Assembly: GCF_000721175.1 (NCBI RefSeq)
Contig: NZ_JOEZ01000058.1
Span: 1-19,435, forward strand
Origin: Streptomyces anulatus
GTDB lineage: Bacteria; Actinomycetota; Actinomycetes; Streptomycetales; Streptomycetaceae
Length of the DNA: 19,435 nt
Direction: 5' to 3'
Part shown: piece by piece, positions 7,118-13,364 of the stretch
How positions within the stretch are numbered: position 1 is the stretch's first letter
How the letters are laid out: every line of letters starts with the position of its first letter
Position numbers and translations under genes: made by a program
Notes under the pieces: model-generated
Databases searched by the model: none
Told to the model about the DNA's origin: nothing
The model's input: the letters and a program-made list of their open reading frames with translations, nothing else

Positions 7118-7768
7118 TCACCGAACCTCCAGGAAGCCCGACTCGTACGCGATCACCACGGCCTGGGTGCGGTCCCGGGCGCCCAGTTTGGCAAGGATGC
7201 TGCTGACGTGGGTCTTGACCGTCTGCACCCCCAGACACAACTCCGCCGCGATCTCCGCGTTCGACATCCCCTGCCCCATCAGGCGCAGCACCCCCGCCTC
7301 TCGTTCAGTGAACTGCACGTGGCTCAGAGCGCTCTTGGAGGCCCTCCGGAGCCTTCCCGACACCAGGCCGCGGATGGCGGTGGGAAAGAGCACCGAGTCC
7401 CCCGTGGCCACGGTGTGCACGGCCTGGACGATCTCGGCCGGTCGGGAGCGCTTGAGCAGAAATCCCGAAGCCCCCTCCCGCAGCGCTTCGTAGACGTAGT
7501 CGTCGCGCTCGAAGGTGGTGATCATCAGGACGCGCGGCGGATCCGGGACGGTCGCCATCAGTTCGCGGGTGGCGGTGATGCCGTCGACCCGAGGCATCCG
7601 GACATCCATGATCACCACGTCCGGCCGCAGTTCCAGCACCTTAGCGACGACCTCGGAGCCGTCGGACGCCTCACCAACGACGGTGACTCCATCGCTGTTG
7701 CCGAGGATGGCGGACATTCCGGTCCGCACGAGCTCTTCGTCGTCGACGAGCAGGACAGAGATGGTCAT
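7118..7768 (-). CDS. NarL/LuxR-family response regulator
   Basis: A 216-residue two-component response regulator. The receiver domain (residues 1-120) has the acidic pair D9-D10, phospho-acceptor D55 in PDVVIMDVRMPR, the conserved MITT threonine and the FLLKRS lysine. The C-terminal LuxR helix-turn-helix (about residues 150-212) includes FTEREAGVLRLMGQGMSN and TVKTHVSSILAKL. The start is the ATG at 7768, one base after the stop of the histidine kinase (TGACATG), which means tight translational coupling; an in-frame ATG at 7807 lies inside the kinase gene and is not needed. It is the cognate partner of the upstream kinase and probably controls the adjacent divergent ABC transporter operon, as is usual for such modules. 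Confidence 0.95.
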   Translation of the reverse strand: MTISVLLVDDEELVRTGMSAILGNSDGVTVVGEASDGSEVVAKVLELRPDVVIMDVRMPRVDGITATRELMATVPDPPRVLMITTFERDDYVYEALREGASGFLLKRSRPAEIVQAVHTVATGDSVLFPTAIRGLVSGRLRRASKSALSHVQFTEREAGVLRLMGQGMSNAEIAAELCLGVQTVKTHVSSILAKLGARDRTQAVVIAYESGFLEVR

Positions 7769-7769
7769 G

Positions 7770-9005
7770 TCAGGATCCCAATCGTAGGGGCAGGGAGGCG
7801 GTGACAATCCAGCGCCCCGACTCGGCTCCGGCAGCGGCGCTGCCGCCCAGGAGTGCGGATCTCTCCCGCAGGCTGCGCAGGCCCTTCCCCGTACCTGACG
7901 TCTGCCCGGCAGTCTCCACCAGCGTATTCGCCACCGAAAGCTCCAACTGATCCTCCCTTAGCTCCAGAACCACGTCCACGGCCGACCCGGGGGCGTGCTT
8001 CATGGCGTTGGTCAGCGACTCCTGAAGGATGCGGTATGCCTCACGGGTGACCACGCCCGGCACCCCCTCGAAGCTCGCAGCCGTGCGGCACGTGACGATC
8101 ACCCCTGCCGCCCGGCTCGCCTCCAGCAATGGGCCGATGTCCGCCAGCGTGGGAGCTGCCGTATGGGCCGTGCCGCCCTCCTCCTGCTCCTTCAGATAGC
8201 CCAGCGTGCGCTCCAGGTCCTCCAGGGCGCGCCGGCCGGCCTCCTCGATGGCGGTCAGCGCGCGGACCGCGAAGTCCTTGTCCACATCGATCAGTTCGCG
8301 GGCGGCGCTGGCCTGGAGGACGGTCGCCGTAAGGGCGTGCCCGATGGAGTCGTGCAGTTCGCCGGCGAGCCGGTTGCGCGCCAGCAGGTCGTCCGCCCGG
8401 CGCTCCGCCTCCGCGAGCCGTTCCGCGGCGGACGGCCCCAGCAACCTTTTGGCGAACTCGAGTTGCATCTTCCCGGCGCCGACGAGGACGGCGCCGAGGA
8501 GCAACACCAGGGGCGGGACGAGCACCAGGTACCAGATGTACTCGCGCCCCCCCGGGATGTCGAGTCCCAGGACCCGGCGGGTCCGCTCGGCCGCGGGTAC
8601 GGTCGCCACGGCCCCGGTCACCGACAGCAGCTGGGCAAGAACGCTCACGACGAGAAGCCCCCACCACACCCGCACGACGAGCCACACACTGGTGCGCCAG
8701 CGTGCGGCGAAACCCTTGGCCCCGGCCAGGCTGATCTCGTTTTCGTCCGTCGGCGCGAGCAGTTGCCGGGCCTGGATCCCCTCCGCGCGCCGCACACCCG
8801 GCAGCATCCCCAGGAGCAGCAGGACAGGCAGGGGGACCAGCGCCGAGGCGATGAGAGTCCGTGGGAGAGACGGCGAGAAGCCGGGATAGATCAGCACGCA
8901 CACCGGTCCCACGGCCGCGCCCATGAGCAGATGCAGGCCACGGGTGTAGGTGCGCTCCTTGGCCAGGACGGAGAAATGCGTGGTCAACGGTGGCCTGACA
9001 GCCAT
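7770..9005 (-). CDS. Sensor histidine kinase (HisKA_3, DesK/NarX-type)
   Basis: A 411-residue membrane kinase. Four hydrophobic segments are visible at about residues 24-42, 50-70, 106-132 and 157-178, with only short loops outside, so it probably senses a membrane-embedded or envelope signal. The dimerisation/phospho-acceptor box is ELHDSIGHALT with His218. The ATPase domain has the N box QESLTNAMKHA (about 328-338) and G box GTGKGLRSLRERSALLGG (371-388). A strong Shine-Dalgarno run GGAGGGAGGAA precedes the ATG at 9005. It is coupled to the downstream response regulator and diverges from an ABC exporter, which fits sensing of a drug or envelope damage and induction of export. The ligand cannot be inferred. 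Confidence 0.94.
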   Translation of the reverse strand: MAVRPPLTTHFSVLAKERTYTRGLHLLMGAAVGPVCVLIYPGFSPSLPRTLIASALVPLPVLLLLGMLPGVRRAEGIQARQLLAPTDENEISLAGAKGFAARWRTSVWLVVRVWWGLLVVSVLAQLLSVTGAVATVPAAERTRRVLGLDIPGGREYIWYLVLVPPLVLLLGAVLVGAGKMQLEFAKRLLGPSAAERLAEAERRADDLLARNRLAGELHDSIGHALTATVLQASAARELIDVDKDFAVRALTAIEEAGRRALEDLERTLGYLKEQEEGGTAHTAAPTLADIGPLLEASRAAGVIVTCRTAASFEGVPGVVTREAYRILQESLTNAMKHAPGSAVDVVLELREDQLELSVANTLVETAGQTSGTGKGLRSLRERSALLGGSAAAGAESGRWIVTASLPLRLGS

Positions 9006-9013
9006 CTCGGGTT

Positions 9014-9033
9014 CCTCCCTCCCCGGAGGGAGG
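9014..9033. promoter_or_regulatory. Palindrome overlapping the histidine kinase ribosome-binding site
   Basis: CCTCCCTCC and GGAGGGAGG form a 9-bp inverted repeat separated by two bases, in the 83-bp region between the divergent kinase and ABC genes. On the minus strand the 3' arm is the kinase's Shine-Dalgarno sequence, eight bases before the ATG, so an RNA hairpin could hide it. The same palindrome could instead be a response-regulator binding site. A CCCCCGGGGG palindrome lies next to it at about 9043-9052. Confidence 0.4.
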
Positions 9034-9088
9034 AGATTCCCGCCCCCGGGGGATCCGCTGCGCGCGGTGAAACGATTGACTCAGGTAC

Positions 9089-10054
9089 ATGAAGAGCGAC
9101 AAGGAATCCACGAACAATACGGGAGCCGGACCCGCCATCGAGGTGACAGGTCTGGTCAAGACCTACGGTGACAAGACCGTCGTGAACGGTCTGACCTTCC
9201 AGGTGCAGGCCGGAGTGGTCACCGGTTTCCTCGGCCCCAACGGTGCCGGAAAGTCGACGACCATGCGGATGATGCTCGGTCTCGACCGACCAACCGAAGG
9301 CCGGGTGCTCATCGCGGGCCGGGCCTACGAAGACCTGGGCGAACCGCTGCGGCACGTCGGTGCCCTTCTGGACGCGGGAGCCGTCCACCCCGGCCGGACC
9401 GCTCGCGATCACCTGCTCTGCATCGCCCGCGCCAACCGCATCCCCGACTCTCGGGTCGAGGAGGTGCTGGAGCAGGTCGGCATGACGTCCACGGCCAAGC
9501 GGCGCATCGGCGGTTTCTCCCTGGGCATGCGTCAGCGTCTCGGCATCGCCGCAGCGCTGCTCGGCGACCCGCAGGTGCTGATCCTGGACGAGCCGGTGAA
9601 CGGCCTCGACCCCGAGGGCATCCGATGGCTGCGGCACTTCCTGAAGGACCTGACGGCCCAGGGCCGGGCGGTGTTCATCTCCAGCCACCTGATGACCGAG
9701 ATGGCCCTGCTCGCCGACCGCCTGATCATCATCGGCAAGGGCAGCCTGCTGGCCGACGTCTCCATGACCAAGTTCGCCGAAGAGCACGGACGCAGCCGGG
9801 TACGGGTGAGGTCCACCGAGCCGGCGCGGCTGCAGGCGGCCCTGGTACGCGAGGGCCTCCGCGTGGAGTCTGTCGCCGGCCACAGCCTGGAGGTGTATGC
9901 GGTAGGAGCCGACGAGGTCGGCCGGATCGCCGCTCACGAAGGAACCCCTGTCCTGGAGTTGTCGCAGGTCGAGGACTCATTGGAAGACGCTTTCATGCGC
10001 ATGACCGCCGACTCGGTGGAATACGCGGCACGACCCCTGGGAGAGGTGGCCTGA
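9089..10054 (+). CDS. ABC transporter ATP-binding protein (ABC-2 exporter type)
   Basis: A 321-residue ATPase that powers the membrane protein encoded just downstream. Walker A is GPNGAGKST (residues 49-57), the signature is FSLGMRQRLGIA (about 142-153), and Walker B with D-loop is VLILDEPVNGLD (about 162-173), followed by the H-loop ISSHLM. The C-terminal extension after about residue 220 is typical of drug-resistance (DrrA/CcmA-like) subunits. The ATG at 9089 has no strong Shine-Dalgarno; the sequence around TTGACTCAGG just upstream could give a very short leader. It is separated by 2 bp from the permease start, so the two are coupled. Export of an antimicrobial or toxic lipid-like compound is the likely role, inferred from family and from the neighbouring two-component system. 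Confidence 0.95.
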   Translation: MKSDKESTNNTGAGPAIEVTGLVKTYGDKTVVNGLTFQVQAGVVTGFLGPNGAGKSTTMRMMLGLDRPTEGRVLIAGRAYEDLGEPLRHVGALLDAGAVHPGRTARDHLLCIARANRIPDSRVEEVLEQVGMTSTAKRRIGGFSLGMRQRLGIAAALLGDPQVLILDEPVNGLDPEGIRWLRHFLKDLTAQGRAVFISSHLMTEMALLADRLIIIGKGSLLADVSMTKFAEEHGRSRVRVRSTEPARLQAALVREGLRVESVAGHSLEVYAVGADEVGRIAAHEGTPVLELSQVEDSLEDAFMRMTADSVEYAARPLGEVA

Positions 10055-10056
10055 AC

Positions 10057-10806
10057 ATGTCCGTCAACGCAGTTCTCTACTCGGAGTGGACGAAGATCCG
10101 CTCGGTTCGTTCGGTCGCCTGGGCCCTGCCCCTGTCCGTCCTCCTCCTCATCGGCATCGGCATCGGCGTATCCGGCTCGGTCGGCGCCGCCGAGTCCGGC
10201 GCCGAGAGCTTCGACCCGGTCCAGCTCGGCTACTACGGTCTCTTCTTCGCTCATGTCGTCGTGATCGCCTTCGCGGTCCTGGTGGTGGGCAACGAGTACA
10301 ACACCGGTGCCATCCGCACATCCCTGGCCACCGTGCCGCAGCGCGGTCTCTTCTACGGCGCCAAGCTGACCACCGCGGCGACCCTGGCCCTCGTGGCGGG
10401 AGCGGCCGCCTCGGGCGGCACCTTCTTCGCCTCGCAGAGCCTGCTGGGCGAACACGGTGTCGCGTTCGGTGACGACGGAACCATCCGCGCGGTCGTCTCC
10501 GGCGCCCTCTACTTTCCGCTCCTGGCCATCATGTGCATGGGCATCACCGCGATGCTCCGCAGCCAGATGCTCTCCATGGGCCTCCTGGTGCCGGTGCTCT
10601 TCCTCGTCTCCCCCGTCCTGGCCGAGATCCCGGGCCTACGCGAACTGGCCTGGTACCTGCCGGACCGCGCCGGCCAGTACGCCCTGCGGGTCAACCTCGA
10701 CCCGGCCGCTCCGTACAGCCCGGTTACCGGCCTGCTGATCCTGGCGCTCTGGGCGGCCGCGGGGGCGGTGGGCGGCTGGCTCGTGCTCCGCAAGCGCGAC
10801 GCGTGA
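10057..10806 (+). CDS. ABC-2 type transporter permease
   Basis: A 249-residue integral membrane protein with six clear hydrophobic segments, starting with WALPLSVLLLIGIGIGVSG (near residues 22-42) and ending with GLLILALWAAAGAVGGWLVL just before the stop. The N-terminus (VNAVLYSEWTKIRSVRS) and the VVGNEYNTGAIRTSLATVPQR cytoplasmic loop are typical of actinobacterial ABC-2 permeases that pair with CcmA-like ATPases. The ATG at 10057 follows the ATPase stop by 2 bp. The open frame extends upstream to 9625, but that part only reads ATPase sequence out of frame. It converges on the XRE-SARP regulator gene. Confidence 0.93.
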   Translation: MSVNAVLYSEWTKIRSVRSVAWALPLSVLLLIGIGIGVSGSVGAAESGAESFDPVQLGYYGLFFAHVVVIAFAVLVVGNEYNTGAIRTSLATVPQRGLFYGAKLTTAATLALVAGAAASGGTFFASQSLLGEHGVAFGDDGTIRAVVSGALYFPLLAIMCMGITAMLRSQMLSMGLLVPVLFLVSPVLAEIPGLRELAWYLPDRAGQYALRVNLDPAAPYSPVTGLLILALWAAAGAVGGWLVLRKRDA

Positions 10807-10862
10807 GCGCGGGCAGGCAACCGAGCAGCAACTCCGGGAGGCCGCTGGATACAGCGGGAGGG

Positions 10863-10884
10863 GACGGCGAAATCATCTGCCGTC
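10863..10884. terminator. Weak hairpin between convergent permease and SARP genes
   Basis: GACGGC and GCCGTC form a 6-bp stem with a 10-base loop in the 90-bp gap between two convergent genes. There is no T-run on either side. Position argues for a bidirectional terminator; sequence strength does not. Confidence 0.25.
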
Positions 10885-10896
10885 GCCTTCCGTCGT

Positions 10897-12963
10897 TCAC
10901 GGCTCCCGGGCGTGGAGCCGTGTGAGCGGCAGGAACACGTATCCGTCACCGGCCTCCGCTGGAGGTTCCAGCAGTTGCCGGTCGACCAGCTGCTCCAGCT
11001 GCTCCTCGGCCTCCCATGCCCCGCGGCGCAGGACCACGGCCGCCTCACGCGCCGTGAACGCCCGGACGGCACCTCGTGCCAGAACACGCAGCGTCTCCCG
11101 CAGGGCTGGCCCGAGGCCGTCATGACCCGACCGCAGCCCGTCGCGGATCGCGAGGTCACCGACCACCAGCTCGTCCAGCCTCCGGTTCTCGTCGGCCAGC
11201 CGCTTCGCCAGCTGCTCCAGCGTCCAGTGCGGCCGCGCCGCCAGGCGCATCCCCAGGATCCGTACGGCCAGCGGAATTCCGCCGCACAGTTCCGCGAGTG
11301 CCTCGGCGGCCCCCCGTTCGCAGAGCACCCGGGACTCGCCCGCGATTCGGCTGAGCAGTAACACCGCCTGATCCGCGGTGAACGGCTCCACCCTGAAGTG
11401 CTGTGCCCCCTCCAGCCCGGAGAGCGGCGCACGGTTGTTGAGCAGCACGGCGCTACCCGGGCCCGGCGGCAGCATCGGCCGGACAGCCCGCTCCCCGGCC
11501 GCGGCGTCGATGACCACCAGGATCCTGCGACCCGCCACCAGCTTCTGGTACATGGCCACAGCCTCATTCAGACCGGCGGGCAGCCCCCCGGCCGGTACGC
11601 CCAACGCCCCCAGGAAGTCGTGCAACAGGTCACGGATCTCCGGCATGCTGCCCGTACGCATCCTCGCGTATAGCATGCCGTCGGGGAAGTGCCGGGCGAC
11701 GGAGGCCGCAACGTGGGTGGTCAGGACGGTCTTGCCGACCCCGGCGGGCCCGTACAACGCGGCGATCGGCACGGCGCCGAACACGTCCTGCGACCCCTGC
11801 CCGGTCAGGTATCGCTGGATCCGATGGTGCTCGACCCTGCCGACGAAGTCCCCGACGCTCTGAGGGAATCCGGCCGGCCGCACACCGTCGGCACAGGCGG
11901 TCGTGGGCCGTACGGCAGGCGCTCCGCCCTCGGACACATCCCCCCGCAGCACGGCCATCTGGGCAGCGCGCAGTTCCACCCCGGGGCCGATGCCACTCTC
12001 CTCGCGCAACCGCCGATCGAGCGCGGCAAAGAGCTCGAGCGCTTCCGCCCGCCGGCCGGAACCGGCGAGCGCGATGACGAGGCGGGCGTGCAGCCCTTCG
12101 TGCAGCGGCTCGTGCCGCGCGAGGGGGCCCAACTGGACCAGCGCCTCCTCGCACTGCTCGCGCGCGAGCGTGAGATCCGCGAACCGGAGGGCAGCGGCGA
12201 CTCGCCGCCGTGACCACTCGGCGGCAACCGGGTGCTCCTGGAGAGCCTCCGGCATCCCTTCCAGCAGCCGCCCCCGCCACAACCGCAGTGAGTCGTCCAG
12301 GAATGCACGTTCGGCCACGAGGTCGTTGCCGGCGCGGGCGCGGTCCGCCTCGCGCGTGAGGCGCCCGAACTCCATGATGTCAACCCCACTGTCGTCTTCC
12401 ACCTGGAGTTCGTAGGCGGCGCCGCGCCGCATGACGGCCATCCGGCCCCCGTCCGGGGCCTGGTGCGCCTCCAGCAGCAGCCGGATGCGTGAGACATAGG
12501 TGTGAATCAACTGCCCGAAGGAGTCGGGTGGTTCAACGCCCCACAACGTCTCGACGATCTCGTCCCGTTCGACCACCGCGTTGACCTGGAGCGCCAACAG
12601 GCCCAGGAGACACTGCTGTTTCGGCGTACCCGCCGCTACGGCCGTCTCACCGCGGGAGGCCGAGAACCGACCCAGGATCCGGAGGACCAACGGGTCACCC
12701 GCCTGGTACACGGGGCCCTCACCGTCGGCCATCCCGGCCACCTGCGCGAGCATCACCGGATCGTGCAGCGCCTTGGCCAGTCTGTGCAGGGAGCCGGCTC
12801 TCGGAGCGGCCACCCGCCCCCGCTCGATCTCGCGGAGCGTGCGCAGGCCGATGCCAGATCTCTCGGCTAGGTCGCGCTGACTCACCCCGCTCCGCGTCCG
12901 CGCGCTGCGGACGATCTCCGCCACGTCCGGCTGCCGCAGTGCCGTTGAATGACCACCCGTCAT
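10897..12963 (-). CDS. XRE-SARP (BTAD / NB-ARC) transcriptional regulator with two DNA-binding domains
   Basis: A 688-residue regulator. Residues 12-67 are an XRE helix-turn-helix (SGVSQRDLAERSGIG, then LREIERGR). Residues ~92-188 are an OmpR-like winged helix (LRILGRFSASRG...KQQCLLGLLAL...VVERDEIVETLWG). Residues ~195-340 are a BTAD domain (ADLTLAREQCEEALVQLGPL, ...ALELFAALDRRLREESGIGPG). An NB-ARC ATPase follows, with P-loop GPAGVGKT near 404-412 and GGIPLAVRI. Its Walker B strand reads ILVVIDAAAG, lacking the usual second acidic residue, and the arginine-sensor region reads LLNNRAP instead of the usual TSR-type motif. The protein stops after this ATPase and has no TPR tail. SARP proteins activate specialised-metabolite genes. 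The start is the ATG at 12963 behind a run of seven Gs; upstream in-frame codons to 13245 look non-coding. It lies 77 bp downstream of a small secreted-peptide gene. Confidence 0.88.
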   Translation of the reverse strand: MTGGHSTALRQPDVAEIVRSARTRSGVSQRDLAERSGIGLRTLREIERGRVAAPRAGSLHRLAKALHDPVMLAQVAGMADGEGPVYQAGDPLVLRILGRFSASRGETAVAAGTPKQQCLLGLLALQVNAVVERDEIVETLWGVEPPDSFGQLIHTYVSRIRLLLEAHQAPDGGRMAVMRRGAAYELQVEDDSGVDIMEFGRLTREADRARAGNDLVAERAFLDDSLRLWRGRLLEGMPEALQEHPVAAEWSRRRVAAALRFADLTLAREQCEEALVQLGPLARHEPLHEGLHARLVIALAGSGRRAEALELFAALDRRLREESGIGPGVELRAAQMAVLRGDVSEGGAPAVRPTTACADGVRPAGFPQSVGDFVGRVEHHRIQRYLTGQGSQDVFGAVPIAALYGPAGVGKTVLTTHVAASVARHFPDGMLYARMRTGSMPEIRDLLHDFLGALGVPAGGLPAGLNEAVAMYQKLVAGRRILVVIDAAAGERAVRPMLPPGPGSAVLLNNRAPLSGLEGAQHFRVEPFTADQAVLLLSRIAGESRVLCERGAAEALAELCGGIPLAVRILGMRLAARPHWTLEQLAKRLADENRRLDELVVGDLAIRDGLRSGHDGLGPALRETLRVLARGAVRAFTAREAAVVLRRGAWEAEEQLEQLVDRQLLEPPAEAGDGYVFLPLTRLHAREP

Positions 12964-13040
12964 GAAGCCCCCCCTGGTTTGAAGCCTGTTCCCTTGTGCC
13001 GGGCCGTCAGAACCGCCCTTGGCGGCCCACCCCGGCCCAT

Positions 13041-13226
13041 TCAGCCCCTGCTGTTCCACTCGAGCAGCACGGCTGCGGACGGCTGCTCGCTGTCGATACC
13101 GTCGGCCAGGACGTGCACGGAGACGGGGGCAGGCGCGGGCTGCGGGGCCGAGGCCATCAGAGGGAGGGCGAACACCGCGACGCCGGCGACGGCGGGGCAC
13201 AGGACAAGGGCCTTGATGATGCGCAT
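13041..13226 (-). CDS. Small predicted secreted peptide, 61 residues
   Basis: Not recognised as a known family. It has a basic start (MRIIK), then a hydrophobic stretch ALVLCPAVAGVAVFALPLMA (6-25), then a Pro/Ala segment PQPAPAPVSV and a polar tail ending LLEWNSRG. The first ~26 residues look like a signal peptide with a possible ASA-type cleavage site; the lone cysteine lies inside the hydrophobic stretch and is not in a clear lipobox. No strong Shine-Dalgarno precedes the ATG (AGATC only), which lowers confidence. It sits on the same strand between two SARP genes, 138 bp after the first and 77 bp before the second. Its own upstream region carries a symmetric repeat. A signalling peptide, a small envelope protein or a chance frame are all possible. 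Confidence 0.5.
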   Translation of the reverse strand: MRIIKALVLCPAVAGVAVFALPLMASAPQPAPAPVSVHVLADGIDSEQPSAAVLLEWNSRG

Positions 13227-13309
13227 CGTAAGATCTGCCGTTCACTCGTCGAACATGCTGTCGAGTACGACAATTCCAAGCTCCAATCTACGTTCGATAG
13301 GCACTGCAT

Positions 13310-13350
13310 ATGCGCTCTGAGCTGCGGAAGAGCGCATTCACAGAGCGCGT
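13310..13350. promoter_or_regulatory. Perfect 9-bp inverted repeat plus a third half-site upstream of the small peptide gene
   Basis: ATGCGCTCT (13310-13318) and AGAGCGCAT (13329-13337) are perfect inverted arms with a 10-base centre. AGAGCGCGT at 13342-13350 repeats the second arm with one mismatch, 13 bp further on. The cluster lies in the 138-bp gap between the larger SARP gene and the small peptide gene. It could be an operator for a regulator of the peptide/XRE-SARP pair, or the hairpin could act as a terminator after the larger SARP gene. The third copy favours an operator. Confidence 0.45.
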
Positions 13351-13364
13351 GTATACGAGCTCCT

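Noticed and set aside
13041..13226. The 61-residue frame as a TOMM or thiopeptide core peptide for the ThiF-like protein
   Set aside because: Its C-terminal part has almost no Cys/Thr and few Ser residues, and the N-terminus looks like a Sec signal rather than an acidic leader.
12964..13245. N-terminal extension of the XRE-SARP gene to an ATG at 13245
   Set aside because: The extension overlaps the small peptide frame, is Arg/Pro-rich and non-homologous; the ATG at 12963 has a G-rich ribosome site and is followed directly by the XRE domain.
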